From assembly GCF_029224025.1 (NCBI RefSeq), contig NZ_CP119392.1, forward strand, positions 1-45,000: 45,000 bases of DNA, in the 5' to 3' direction. Each line of letters opens with the position of its first letter. Within the stretch, counting starts at the first letter, position 1. This stretch comes from Rhodanobacter sp. AS-Z3. Its GTDB lineage: Bacteria; Pseudomonadota; Gammaproteobacteria; Xanthomonadales; Rhodanobacteraceae. The translations under genes and the position numbers were made by a program. Positions 32,602-45,000 of this stretch are shown in pieces. Under the pieces are notes generated by a model. That model was not told the DNA's origin, did not search any database, and saw only the letters and a list, made by a program, of their open reading frames with translations.

Positions 32602-34589
32602 GGCGTCGCTCCGCTGGATGTGGATTCTGCCGGCAGGTCCTCGACCGGGTCGTCGATCGGCTCGCTGTTCTGCACATCCGTAGGCGCGACCACGGGTGGC
32701 GTGGTCGATGCCGGCAAACGCTTCGCATCGGGAATCACGCCACCGTGCGCGGCGAGCCACACATCAAGCATCTTACGGACAATCGGGCCAGTGGAATCCG
32801 CTCCCCACGCGCCGGACTCCAGGATCGCGGCTACGGCGATTTGCGGGTTGTCGGCCGGTGCATAGGCGACAAACCAGGCGCGGTGGCGCGAGGCAAGATA
32901 GGCCGTGTTTCGATTGGTGTCATACGCATCCGACTTGCGCGAATAGCGCTCGGCGGTGCCACTCTTGCCGGCCAATAGATACGGGAAACCGGCCGCCAAT
33001 TTGCGGCCCGTGCCGCGGTCGCCGTAGATCACCAACTCCATGCCCTGGTTGACCGCATCCCAGTTCGCCGGATTGCGGATTACCGACGGCCCGGTCGGCG
33101 GGTTGCTCAGCGGTACCTGCGCGGTATTCACGCCACCTTGCGTCGCCATCGCCAGTCGCGGTGCATAGGGCACGCCATGACCGGCAAACGTGGCGATCGC
33201 GTGTGCCAGTTGCAGCGGCGTTACCGCCCAGTAGCCCTGGCCAATGCCGGCGATCACGGTCTCGCCCGGGTACCACGGTTCCTTCGAATTCGCCGCCTTC
33301 CACTGCCTGGACGGCAGCACCCCGGCAGACTCCCCGATCAAGTCAATGCCGGTGGGCCGACCAAAGCTGAACTTGTCCATGAAGGCACTGAGCCGATCGA
33401 TACCCATGTCCAGCGCAAGCTTGTAAAAATAGGTGTTGACGGACATCTCGATCGCACGGGCGAGATCCACCGTGCCGACGCCGCCACGCTGGTCGTCGCG
33501 ATACCCACGTGCCTGGCCGGGTAGGTAAAACACACCGGTGGAAAGTACCGTGTCGCTTGGCTTGCGCATGCCCGTCTCCAGGCCGGCCAGACCAATCAGC
33601 GGTTTCACCGTGGACCCTGGCGGATACACACCCCGCAGCGCACGGTTGTACAGCGGTTTGTCCGGGTCGTTGGTCAGCGCGGAGTAGTCTGTCTTGCTGA
33701 TGCCATTGACGAACAGATTGGGATCGAACGTCGGCACGCTGACCATCGCCAGCACCTGGCCATTGCGTGGATCGATCGCCACCGCTGCACCAGGACGGCC
33801 TGCAAACGCTTCCTCGGCTGCCTTCTGCAGACGTACATCGATGCTGAGATAAAGGTTTTTGCCCGGCGTTGGCGCATGCGTTTCGAGCACGCGCTGGGTG
33901 CGGCCATCGGCGTTCACTTCCAGCAATTCGTAGCCCGGCGTGCCGTGCAGCACGTCCTCGTACGATCGCTCGATACCGCTGCGACCAACGTGGCTGGTGC
34001 CCTTGTAGCGGGCCGGATCAAGCCGGTCGACATCGTCGGCATCGATGCGGCCGACATAACCCACCACATGCGCGAACAATCCACCCAGGGGATAACGCCG
34101 AGTGAGGTAAGGGACAACATCCACGCCCGGGAAGCGCCAGCGGTTGACAGCGAAGCGGTCAATCTCGTCCTCGCTCAGGTGCATCTTCAGCGGCACGCTG
34201 TCAAAGCGGCGGCTCTGCTTGAGCTGCTTGCGGAACGCTTCCAGATCGTCCGGGTCCAGCGGCACCACATGGCCGAGCTGGGCCAGCAGGGCGGACATGT
34301 CCTTGACCTGTTCCGGCACCACTTCCAGCCGGAACGCCGGCACGTTGTCGGCCAGCAGTACGCCGTTACGATCGTAGATCAGTCCGCGCGCCGGCGGAAT
34401 CGCACGCGGCTTGACGCGATTGTTCTGCGAGCGCGTGGCGAACTCTTCGTGATGGGTCACCTGCAGGAAAGCGAAGCGCACCAGCAACAGGCACAAACCC
34501 AGCACAATCAGCGCGAATGCCGCCAGCGCGCGCCGCCGGAACAGCAGGCTTTCACCGCGAGGGTCTTTCAGTGAGCGCCGAATTTTCAT
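32598..34589 (-). CDS. mrdA: Penicillin-binding protein 2
   Basis: 663 residues from ATG 34589, 16 bp after mreD. One N-terminal membrane helix (ALAAFALIVLGLCLLLVRFA) is followed by the pedestal domain and the transpeptidase domain: SxxK in YPPGSTVKPL, SVN in EMSVNTYFYKLALDMG and KSGT in LAGKSGTAERY. The tail is acidic and Pro/Ser-rich (ESTSSGATP). It cross-links lateral-wall peptidoglycan with RodA. The upstream open frame extends past 34589 without a ribosome binding site, so the ATG is preferred. The family normally has about 630 residues; the extra is in the tail. Confidence 0.96.
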   Translation of the reverse strand: MKIRRSLKDPRGESLLFRRRALAAFALIVLGLCLLLVRFAFLQVTHHEEFATRSQNNRVKPRAIPPARGLIYDRNGVLLADNVPAFRLEVVPEQVKDMSALLAQLGHVVPLDPDDLEAFRKQLKQSRRFDSVPLKMHLSEDEIDRFAVNRWRFPGVDVVPYLTRRYPLGGLFAHVVGYVGRIDADDVDRLDPARYKGTSHVGRSGIERSYEDVLHGTPGYELLEVNADGRTQRVLETHAPTPGKNLYLSIDVRLQKAAEEAFAGRPGAAVAIDPRNGQVLAMVSVPTFDPNLFVNGISKTDYSALTNDPDKPLYNRALRGVYPPGSTVKPLIGLAGLETGMRKPSDTVLSTGVFYLPGQARGYRDDQRGGVGTVDLARAIEMSVNTYFYKLALDMGIDRLSAFMDKFSFGRPTGIDLIGESAGVLPSRQWKAANSKEPWYPGETVIAGIGQGYWAVTPLQLAHAIATFAGHGVPYAPRLAMATQGGVNTAQVPLSNPPTGPSVIRNPANWDAVNQGMELVIYGDRGTGRKLAAGFPYLLAGKSGTAERYSRKSDAYDTNRNTAYLASRHRAWFVAYAPADNPQIAVAAILESGAWGADSTGPIVRKMLDVWLAAHGGVIPDAKRLPASTTPPVVAPTDVQNSEPIDDPVEDLPAESTSSGATP

Positions 34590-34605
34590 GTCACGGATGC
34601 ATCGC

Positions 34606-35091
34606 TCATTGAATCCGCAGACGTGCGCGCAGATCGTCGAGCAGCAGGAAAAGAAACGGCCACAATGCAGCGCCGACAAACGGCGAAACCCACCAACTGG
34701 CCGGCGGCAACGAAGCGCCTGCCAGCAGGCGCACGACCAGCAGCAGCACGCGATCGTTCAACAGCAGCGCAAGTACCGCCAGCGCCTGCTGCCACATCGG
34801 AAAAAAGCGCAGGCGCGAGCGGAAACGCAAGGCGATGAAGACCAGTGCACACAGACGCAATGCCTGCTCACCCAGCACCACACCATTGAGCAAGTCGGCG
34901 GCCACACCCACCATGAAGGCCAACCCGAGGGTCACGCGGTCTTCCGACTCCAGTGACCAGTACAACAGGATCAACGCCGGCCAGTACGGTTTGAACGGCT
35001 CCAGCACGCCGGGAAACGGCACCAGCATGGACACCAGCCCAAACAGCACGGTGCCGGCAAACCACCATTGACTCAGGCGCTGCCGGCTCAT
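34606..35091 (-). CDS. mreD: Rod-shape protein MreD
   Basis: 161 residues from ATG 35091, overlapping the mreC stop by four bases. It is a small membrane protein with about five or six helices (GTVLFGLVSMLVPFP, YWPALILLYWSLES, VTLGLAFMVGVAADLLNGVV, PFVGAALWPFLFLLL). MreD couples MreB filaments to PBP2/RodA with MreC. The position between mreC and mrdA is diagnostic. Confidence 0.95.
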   Translation of the reverse strand: MSRQRLSQWWFAGTVLFGLVSMLVPFPGVLEPFKPYWPALILLYWSLESEDRVTLGLAFMVGVAADLLNGVVLGEQALRLCALVFIALRFRSRLRFFPMWQQALAVLALLLNDRVLLLVVRLLAGASLPPASWWVSPFVGAALWPFLFLLLDDLRARLRIQ

Positions 35092-36035
35092 CGCCTGACT
35101 CCAGCGGCAGACGGTGGCGCCGCCACGCTGGCCGCAGGGGCCAACGAGTCGGGCGGGCCCATCGGGGTGATGGGTGCGGGCGGGCCATCCGGCTCGGCTT
35201 GATCATGCAACAGCAGCACGTCTTCGCTGCGGTCGATGTCCGCCGCCGGTTTCGCCCTTGCCACCAGGAACATCCCGGTGGCGGCCGGTGCCACCGCGTC
35301 AACCTCGCCCACCGGAAATCCGGGCGGGAAGCGCCCGCCGAGACCCGAGGTGAGCAACTTGTCGCCGGTACGCACATCCGCTGCCAGCGGGATGGTAGGC
35401 AACTCCAGTTCATCACCGTCGCGTGAGCCATAGGCCACCGTGCGCAAGCCGGTTCGCTCGATCACCACGGGAATCGCATGCGCCGGATCGGTGATCAGCA
35501 TGACTACGGCGGTGGTCGGCAACACTTCCTTGACCTGACCCATCACGCCGTGAGCGTCGATCACTGGCTGACCTTGCCTGACACCGTCGCGGGCGCCCAG
35601 GTTCAAGGTGAGTTGATAGCGGTACGCACCAAGGTCCACGCCGATGACCCGCGCCAACTGCACGTTCAGATCAAGGCTGTGCTGGGTGTCGAGCAACTCT
35701 TTCAGGCGATGGTTCTGCTCCGCCACGGCCGCCATTCGGTTCAACTTGGCATTGGCCAGCAACAGGTCTTCGCGCAGACGCTGGTTCTGTTCGGTAAGCA
35801 GTTGGCGATCGGCAAAAGCGACGCTCATCGTGCGGATACCCACGGCAGGCAACCCGGCAAGGCGATACACCGGCTCGACCACGGCCGAAGCCGCATAACG
35901 CAAGCGCCACAGCCAGCCGTTACGCTGGTCGAGCACCATCAGCACCATGGCCAGCGCAAGGTAGACGATCAGCCGCAGCGTGCCCGCGGCGTTGCCGGCG
36001 AACAGCGGCGAGGACTCATCGCGCGTACGCGCCAT
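35088..36035 (-). CDS. mreC: Rod-shape protein MreC
   Basis: 315 residues from ATG 36035, 9 bp after mreB. One N-terminal membrane helix (LIVYLALAMVLMVL), a coiled coil at about residues 78-115 (LLTEQNQRLREDLLLANAKL) and two beta-barrel subdomains (NLGARDGVRQGQPVIDAHGV, LLTSGLGGRFPPGFPVGEV). The last ~45 residues are a Pro/Ala-rich extension. MreC bridges MreB and the periplasmic synthases and activates PBP2. Confidence 0.96.
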   Translation of the reverse strand: MARTRDESSPLFAGNAAGTLRLIVYLALAMVLMVLDQRNGWLWRLRYAASAVVEPVYRLAGLPAVGIRTMSVAFADRQLLTEQNQRLREDLLLANAKLNRMAAVAEQNHRLKELLDTQHSLDLNVQLARVIGVDLGAYRYQLTLNLGARDGVRQGQPVIDAHGVMGQVKEVLPTTAVVMLITDPAHAIPVVIERTGLRTVAYGSRDGDELELPTIPLAADVRTGDKLLTSGLGGRFPPGFPVGEVDAVAPAATGMFLVARAKPAADIDRSEDVLLLHDQAEPDGPPAPITPMGPPDSLAPAASVAAPPSAAGVRR

Positions 36036-36044
36036 GGCCGCGCC

Positions 36045-37161
<1,117 letters not shown>

Positions 37162-37366
37162 GGACAATAACGTTAAGAAATCCTTCTACAACACGACCCT
37201 AAGCACATTTTCTGCATTGCCAGCTGAGCTTTTCGGCGGGGTCGAAAGTCGCCAATCGCGATGGATGGCGGTAAGATTCAATCCTTTGACCGGGCCCGTC
37301 CGGTTCGGCAAGTGCCGATCTGCGGCGATACGGTTTCCATTCTCTGCCCGGGGGTTCCTGCACATC

Positions 37367-38302
37367 ATGTCTGCCGTCATCTGCGGATCGCTGGCCTACG
37401 ACACCATCATGGTGTTCCAGGACCAGTTCAAGAATCACATCCTGCCCGATCAGATGCACATTCTGAATGTGTCGTTCCTGGTGCCGCGCATGCGTCGGGA
37501 ATTCGGTGGTTGCGCGGGAAATATCGCCTACAACCTCAAACTGCTCGGCGGCGATCCGCTGCCCGTAGCCGCCGTGGGCCAGGATTTCGCACCTTACCGC
37601 GCACACATGGAGCAGTGCGGCATTTGTCTGGACAGTGTGCGCGTGTTCGACGACCAGTTCACCCCGCAGTGCTTCATTACCACGGACCTGGACAACAACC
37701 AGATCACCGCGTTTCATCCTGGCGCCATGTCCAGCGCGCAGGAAAACCACGTGCGTGACATTCCGCAGATTGATTTCGCGATTGTCGCGCCGGATGGTCG
37801 CGAGGCAATGCTGCAACACGTGGATGAGTTTGCCGAACGCGGCGTACCGTTCATCTTCGATCCGGGCCAGGCGATGCCGCTGTTCAGCGGCGACGAATTC
37901 CGCTCGATGATCTCGAAGTCCACCTACGTGATCGTCAATGATTACGAATCACAGTTGCTGCAGACGCGCACGGGCTGGAGCGCGGCGGAGATTGCGGAAA
38001 AGGTCACCGCGTATATCGTGACCCAGGGCCCACGCGGCTCGCTGATCCATGTGGACGGTCAGATCCACCAGATTCCGCCGGCACGCGAACGCCAGATCGT
38101 CGACCCCACCGGCTGCGGCGACGCTTATCGCGCAGGCCTGATCTTCGGCATCATGCATGGCAAGGATTGGCCCACCGTGGGCCGCATGGCCTCGCTGATG
38201 GGCGCGCTCAAGGTCGAGCACCCTGGCACGCAGAACCAGCGTTTCAGCTATGCCGATTTTGCTGCAGAGTTCCTGGAGCAGTTCGGTTACGCGCTGAACT
38301 GA
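37367..38302 (+). CDS. PfkB-family carbohydrate/adenosine kinase
   Basis: 311 residues from ATG 37367, where the frame begins with the typical SAVICGSLAYDTIMVF. The ribokinase fold is shown by the first signature EFGGCAGNIAYNLKLLGG and the second DPTGCGDAYRAGLI with catalytic Asp 252. The acceptor-site region resembles adenosine kinase-like members of Proteobacteria, though sugar kinases share the same motifs, so the substrate is undecided. It is divergent from mreB and its stop lies 10 bp from the convergent stop of glpK. Confidence 0.88.
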   Translation: MSAVICGSLAYDTIMVFQDQFKNHILPDQMHILNVSFLVPRMRREFGGCAGNIAYNLKLLGGDPLPVAAVGQDFAPYRAHMEQCGICLDSVRVFDDQFTPQCFITTDLDNNQITAFHPGAMSSAQENHVRDIPQIDFAIVAPDGREAMLQHVDEFAERGVPFIFDPGQAMPLFSGDEFRSMISKSTYVIVNDYESQLLQTRTGWSAAEIAEKVTAYIVTQGPRGSLIHVDGQIHQIPPARERQIVDPTGCGDAYRAGLIFGIMHGKDWPTVGRMASLMGALKVEHPGTQNQRFSYADFAAEFLEQFGYALN

Positions 38303-38311
38303 GTGGTTGCC

Positions 38312-39817
38312 TCAGTCGGTGGGAAAGGCCATGGTGGCCTGCACCGCCGCCTGCCAACCGCGGTACAGGCGCTCTCGTCGGTCAGCTTTCATGGTCGGTT
38401 CGAAGCGCCTGTCCAACTGCCACATGTTGGCGATCTGCTCGCGGTTTTCCCATACGCCAACCGCAAGACCGGCCAGATAGGCCGCGCCCAGCGCCGTTGT
38501 TTCAGCGGTCTGCGTACGCAGCAGCGGCACGGCAAGCATGTCGCATTGAAACTGCGCCAGAAAGTCATTGGCGATCGCGCCGCCATCGGCGCGTAACTCC
38601 TTGAGGGCGATTCCGGCATCGGCTTCCATCGCGGCGAGCACGTCGCGGGTCTGGTAGGCCATCGACTCCAGCGCAGCGCGCACCAGATGTTCCTTGCGGG
38701 TACCACGCGACAGCCCGAACATGGCGCCACGCACATCGCTGCGCCAGTAAGGCGCGCCCAAACCGGAGAACGCCGGTACCAGATACACGCCATCCGTGGA
38801 CGCCACGCTTTCCGCACAGGCTTGCGATTCATTGGCGTGGCCGAGCATCTGCAGTCCATCACGCAACCATTGCACCACTGACCCGGCGACGAAAATGCTG
38901 CCTTCAAGCGCGTATTCGGTCCTGCCGTCGAGTTGCCAGGCAATGGTGCTCAGCAGGCCATGTTGCGAAGACACGGCGGTCGCGCCGGTGTTCATCAGCA
39001 TGAAACAACCGGTGCCATAGGTATTCTTGGCCATGCCCGGTTCGAAGCAGGCCTGGCCAAACAGCGCCGCCTGCTGATCGCCAGCCATGCCGCAGATCGG
39101 AACGTTCCGGCCAAAGAAGTATTTGGGTTCGATGTGTCCATACACCTCGCTGCAACCACGAACCTGCGGCAACATGGAGGCAGGGATACCGAATAGCGCG
39201 AGCAGGTCATCGTCCCAGCAGTGCCGGTGAATGTCATACAACAGCGTGCGCGACGCGTTGGTGACATCGGTAACGTGGACCTTGCCGCCGGTGAGATTCC
39301 ACACCAGCCAGCTGTCGATGGTGCCGAACAGCAGTTCGCCTCGTATGGCTCGCTCACGCACGCCGTCGACATGATCGAATAGCCACTTCAACTTGGTCGC
39401 CGAAAAGTAGGCATCGAGCAACAGCCCGGTGCGCTCGCGGATCAAGCGATCGACTGCATCCGTGCGCATTTCTCGGCAGATTTCAGCCGAATGGCGGGAT
39501 TGCCAGACCAGCGCGTTGTACACCGGCTCGCCGGTATTGCGGTCCCACACTACGGTGGTTTCGCGCTGATTGGTGATGCCGATACCGGCCACGGTCGACG
39601 CGTCGATACCAGCCTTGTGCATCGCCTCAGTCAGGGTTACCTGAACACTGGTGAGAATATCGTGCGGGCGATGTTCGACCCAGCCGGAGCGCGGAAATAT
39701 CTGCTCGAATTCTCGCTGCGCCGAGGCCATCACCCGGCCTTGGGCATCAAAAATCATTGCGCGCGAACTGGTGGTGCCCTGATCGATGGCGATGATGAAA
39801 CGGGGCTTTTCGCTCAT
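38312..39817 (-). CDS. glpK: Glycerol kinase
   Basis: 501 residues from ATG 39817. It phosphorylates glycerol with ATP. Motifs include [15 protein letters not shown] at the N-terminus, [31 protein letters not shown] and [19 protein letters not shown]. Length and order match E. coli GlpK (502). The start overlaps the glpD stop by four bases (ATGA), so the two are translated together. No glpF or glpR gene is in the window. Confidence 0.97.
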   Translation of the reverse strand: MSEKPRFIIAIDQGTTSSRAMIFDAQGRVMASAQREFEQIFPRSGWVEHRPHDILTSVQVTLTEAMHKAGIDASTVAGIGITNQRETTVVWDRNTGEPVYNALVWQSRHSAEICREMRTDAVDRLIRERTGLLLDAYFSATKLKWLFDHVDGVRERAIRGELLFGTIDSWLVWNLTGGKVHVTDVTNASRTLLYDIHRHCWDDDLLALFGIPASMLPQVRGCSEVYGHIEPKYFFGRNVPICGMAGDQQAALFGQACFEPGMAKNTYGTGCFMLMNTGATAVSSQHGLLSTIAWQLDGRTEYALEGSIFVAGSVVQWLRDGLQMLGHANESQACAESVASTDGVYLVPAFSGLGAPYWRSDVRGAMFGLSRGTRKEHLVRAALESMAYQTRDVLAAMEADAGIALKELRADGGAIANDFLAQFQCDMLAVPLLRTQTAETTALGAAYLAGLAVGVWENREQIANMWQLDRRFEPTMKADRRERLYRGWQAAVQATMAFPTD

Positions 39818-41349
39818 GTCGGCCGGCTCACGGTATTGGTTGCTGCCGCACCGATCATTCCGGGAACGAACGCGGCCAGGTATGCATCCAGCTCGACCCG
39901 TTCGACATCAGTCAAGCGCAAACCCAGTTTGGTACGACGCCACAGGATATCTTCGCTGGCGCGAGCCCATTCGTGACGGATGAGATAGTCCACTTCCGAT
40001 TGATAAAGCCCGGCGCCGAAGTGCCGCCCGAGATCCGGCAGCTCACTTGCATCGCCCAGCAAAGTCGCAACGCAGGTACCGTAGTGCCGCAACCAACGAT
40101 GTGCCAATCCCACTGGCAACCACGGCCAGCGTCGCGACCATGCCACCAGCAAGCGCTCGGCATCAGCGAAGTCACCACCCGGCAGCGGATCGCCGTGTGC
40201 GGTCCACGCGGGTTGCTCGTGTTCCAACGCGTCGCACAGTAAGTCCACAGCCTCTTCGCCGAGGCGCCGATACGTCGTGATCTTGCCGCCAAACACGTTC
40301 AACAAGGGGGCGCCTTGCCTGGTATCCAGCTCAATCCGATAGTCGCGGCTTGCTGACGACGCGTCACCGCCCTCGTCGAGCAACGGCCGCACGCCGCTAA
40401 AGCTCCAGACCACCTCATGCGGCTGCACTGACCTGCGGAAGTACCGATTGACTGCATCGCACAGATAGCGTGTTTCTGCCTCTTCGATGCATACCCGGCC
40501 AGGGTCACCACGAAATTCCATGTCGGTCGTGCCGATCAAGGTGTAGTCGTTCTCGTAAGGGATCGCAAACACGATGCGGCGATCGGGCTGCTGGAAGATG
40601 TAAGCGTATTCGTGGTCAAACAGACGCGGCAGCACGATGTGGCTGCCCTTGACCATCCGTACCTCCGGATGCTGTTGGCGACCCAGCTCATCTCCCAGAA
40701 ATTGACCAGCCCACGGCCCGCAGGCGTTCACCAGCGCCTTGGCCCGCAATAACTCCGAACGGCCATCGGCACCGCGCAGCTGCACGTGCCAGATACTCTC
40801 CTGGACATGCGCAGCCTCACAGCGAGTGTGCACGCGAACATCAGCTCCGCGCTTCACGCCATCCATCGCGTTGAGCACAACCAGTCGCGCATCCTGAACC
40901 CATCCATCGGAATACACGAAGCCCTGTGAGAACGGTTCTCGCAAAGGCACTCCACTAACGTGGTCATGCAGATCCACTGCGTGCGAATCAGCCAACGTAC
41001 GGTTGCCTGCACCAAGACTGTCGTAGAGCAGCAAGCCCAAGCGGATCATCCAGGCCGGCCGCAGATGCGACTCGTGTGGCAATACGAACAACAGCGGCCA
41101 GGCGATGTGCGGCGCAAGACGCAGAATCACTTCGCGCTCGGCCAGCGCTTTGGCCACCAGCCGAAACTCGTATTGCTCCAGATAACGCAAGCCACCGTGA
41201 ATAAGTTTGGTGCTGGCACTGGAGGTATGCGAGGCGAGGTCATCCTGTTCGCAGAGCGTTACAGACAAGCCCCGCCCAGCCGCATCTCGCGCGATACCGG
41301 CGCCGTTGATGCCGCCACCCACCACCAGGATGTCCGTGTCGTAGTGCAA
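39814..41349 (-). CDS. glpD: Aerobic glycerol-3-phosphate dehydrogenase
   Basis: 511 residues from ATG 41349. A membrane-associated flavoprotein that oxidises glycerol-3-phosphate to dihydroxyacetone phosphate and feeds electrons to quinone. The FAD-binding motif [19 protein letters not shown] is at residues 9-27; [16 protein letters not shown] and the C-terminal DAO_C domain ([17 protein letters not shown]) also fit. It forms an operon with glpK downstream. It is co-directional with, and about 500 bp downstream of, the rRNA operon. Confidence 0.97.
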   Translation of the reverse strand: MHYDTDILVVGGGINGAGIARDAAGRGLSVTLCEQDDLASHTSSASTKLIHGGLRYLEQYEFRLVAKALAEREVILRLAPHIAWPLLFVLPHESHLRPAWMIRLGLLLYDSLGAGNRTLADSHAVDLHDHVSGVPLREPFSQGFVYSDGWVQDARLVVLNAMDGVKRGADVRVHTRCEAAHVQESIWHVQLRGADGRSELLRAKALVNACGPWAGQFLGDELGRQQHPEVRMVKGSHIVLPRLFDHEYAYIFQQPDRRIVFAIPYENDYTLIGTTDMEFRGDPGRVCIEEAETRYLCDAVNRYFRRSVQPHEVVWSFSGVRPLLDEGGDASSASRDYRIELDTRQGAPLLNVFGGKITTYRRLGEEAVDLLCDALEHEQPAWTAHGDPLPGGDFADAERLLVAWSRRWPWLPVGLAHRWLRHYGTCVATLLGDASELPDLGRHFGAGLYQSEVDYLIRHEWARASEDILWRRTKLGLRLTDVERVELDAYLAAFVPGMIGAAATNTVSRPT

Positions 41350-41605
41350 GCCAGGTCCCCGCGCATGTCCTGCGAAAGTTCACGTACGCAAGCTACCACG
41401 GCATCGACAGACGACGGCAGCCAGCAGACCGGCCGTCAATAGCAAAAAGGACTGAGCCGGCCCATTTGCATTCAGAACGGTCTGCTCATGAAGACCACCG
41501 CCTCCCGGGTGGGGAAGGCCGTGGAACAAGGCCGCTGGCGGTGACCTTGCAGTGTGCGATCTACGATCGCAACCGCAACCGCGGTGCTTGGAACGTTACA
41601 AAGAC

Positions 41606-41633
41606 GAAGGCCTCCCCGATTGGGGAGGCCTTC
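41606..41633 (-). terminator. Terminator of third module
   Basis: A perfect 12-bp stem (GAAGGCCTCCCC / GGGGAGGCCTTC) with a 4-base loop, followed on the minus strand by a T-rich GTCTTTG. Its sequence differs from the two upstream terminators although the flanking 5S-tail copy is the same. Confidence 0.75.
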
Positions 41634-41703
41634 TTGGATAAAGCCCCTGGCGGTGACCTGTTGCAGTGTGCGATCTGCGATCGCAACCGCCACAGCGCCA
41701 AAG

Positions 41704-41731
41704 AAAAACCCCCACCGTTTCCGGTGAGGGT
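41704..41731 (-). terminator. Terminator of second module
   Basis: On the minus strand a 10-bp stem with one mismatch (ACCCTCACCG / CGGTGGGGGT) encloses GAAA and runs into TTTTTCTTT. It is the 102-bp duplicate of the one at 41806-41833. Confidence 0.85.
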
Positions 41732-41805
41732 GTTTCAGGATAAAGCCCCTGGCGGTGACCTGTTGCAGTGTGCGATCTACGATCGCAACCGCCACAGCGC
41801 CAAAG

Positions 41806-41833
41806 AAAAACCCCCACCGTTTCCGGTGAGGGT
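41806..41833 (-). terminator. Rho-independent terminator of the rRNA operon
   Basis: First terminator after 5S: same stem, loop and T-run as 41704-41731, about 15 bases after the 5S 3' end. It is the main stop signal for the rRNA transcript. Confidence 0.88.
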
Positions 41834-41847
41834 GTTTCAGGATAAAG

Positions 41848-41963
41848 CCCCTGGCGGTGACCTACTCTTGCATGGAAAAACCACACTACCATCGGCGCAT
41901 GCGCGTTTCACTTCTGAGTTCGGGATGGGATCAGGTGGTACCACGCCGCTATGGCCGCCAGGG
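41848..41963 (-). rRNA. rrf: 5S ribosomal RNA
   Basis: On the minus strand the gene begins CCCTGGCGGCCATAGCG and ends GGTCACCGCCAGGGG; these ends pair as helix I. Internal landmarks are CCCATCCCGAACTCAGAAG and CGCCGATGGTAGTGTGG, as in E. coli 5S. Length about 116; the exact ends may be off by one or two bases. Confidence 0.95.
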
Positions 41964-42150
41964 AAGGGGTGGGAGCAGCGCGTTAGCGCCGGCTCCACAT
42001 CTTCTTGAAAGGCCCGGTCGATGCAGCTGACCCGGCATTTCCGTGAGTGGAAACTCACGTTGGATAAATCGTAAACGAGTGACAAGCGTCGAGGTGAATT
42101 CGAATCGAACTAAGACTGTGTTAAGACCGAACGAAGCGTCTTGGGGTTAT
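41964..42150 (-). other. 23S-5S internal spacer
   Basis: 187 bp between 23S and 5S with no tRNA gene. A perfect 7-bp hairpin CGTGAGT-GGAA-ACTCACG at 42042-42059 and AT-richer sequence near the 23S end are probably processing signals. Confidence 0.8.

Positions 42151-45000
<2,850 letters not shown>

Larger units (their letters stand above)
41495..41847 (-). repeat. Ladder of 5S-tail / terminator modules
   Basis: In the gene-free 41350-41847 gap, modules of about 102 bp follow the real 5S gene in its direction. Each holds a copy of the last ~20 bases of 5S (AGGTCACCGCCAGGGGC on the minus strand), a terminator hairpin, and a perfect hairpin TGCGATC-TAC/TGC-GATCGCA. Tail copies begin near 41845 (real 5S end), 41743 and 41641, exactly 102 bp apart, and a decayed one at about 41533. 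The two central units are almost identical. The distal unit ends in an imperfect hairpin at 41495-41524. From 41350 to 41494 I see nothing else. Confidence 0.85.

Noticed and set aside
30304..32865. Open frame of 853 codons antisense to mltB and rodA
   Set aside because: Composition is Gln/His/Arg-rich and it crosses two well-supported genes and their junction.
41495..41847. CRISPR-like array downstream of 5S
   Set aside because: Units are ~102 bp direct duplications with terminators and 5S fragments; no short repeats with unique spacers and no cas genes.

Overview
The window looks like chromosomal DNA of a Xanthomonadales gammaproteobacterium, most likely Rhodanobacteraceae (Rhodanobacter/Dyella-like). 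The reasons are the high GC, the split class II ribonucleotide reductase (nrdJ plus a separate C-terminal subunit) with a Lys/Ala-rich histone-like gene between the two parts, the paired TPR-hydroxylase / TonB receptor / TPR-sulfotransferase genes, and the joined mre-mrd-mltB-rlpA-dac-lip cluster. The genus is inferred from gene content, not from a database comparison.

Region 1 (1-5.9 kb) is an accessory island. It holds the 3' end of an unrecognised gene, a perfect 181-bp direct repeat flanking a small exported protein, an intact IS5-type insertion sequence with a 4-bp target duplication, a two-gene toxin/immunity pair resembling the type VI effector Tse2 and its immunity protein Tsi2, a small membrane protein whose tail is repeat-derived, and an AAA ATPase + TOPRIM (OLD-like) protein that may be a defence gene. 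Many copies of an extragenic motif with core GAACCTGACCCC, some in hairpin pairs, lie between these genes and nowhere else in the window.

Region 2 (6.0-10.2 kb, minus strand) carries nrdJ, a histone H1-like gene and nrdJb, with a probable NrdR box upstream. Region 3 (10.3-23.7 kb, plus strand) carries a DegQ-type periplasmic protease, a phosphate-binding-protein-like domain fused to LysM, a HAD phosphatase, M17 and M1 peptidases, a TPR protein with an aspartyl/asparaginyl hydroxylase domain, a TonB-dependent receptor and a TPR-sulfotransferase.

Region 4 (23.7-37.1 kb, minus strand) is a co-directional run that reads, in transcription order, mreB, mreC, mreD, mrdA (PBP2), rodA, mltB, rlpA, dac (PBP5/6), ybeD, lipB, lipA, prc. 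It covers rod-shape elongation, septal and lateral peptidoglycan trimming, lipoate synthesis and a tail-specific protease. Many neighbours overlap by 1-4 bases. The rlpA product lacks the catalytic-region histidine of the family, and a six-copy GAACGGG repeat with G-quadruplex potential lies just upstream of lipB.

Region 5 (37.4-41.3 kb) has a PfkB-family kinase (plus strand) and glpD-glpK for glycerol catabolism (minus strand). Region 6 (41.5-45.0 kb) is the distal end of an rRNA operon on the minus strand: 23S (nearly complete, cut by the window end), a spacer and 5S. Downstream of 5S is a ladder of about 102-bp modules, each made of a copy of the 5S 3' tail, a terminator hairpin and a TGCGATC hairpin; it separates rRNA transcription from the co-directional glpDK genes.
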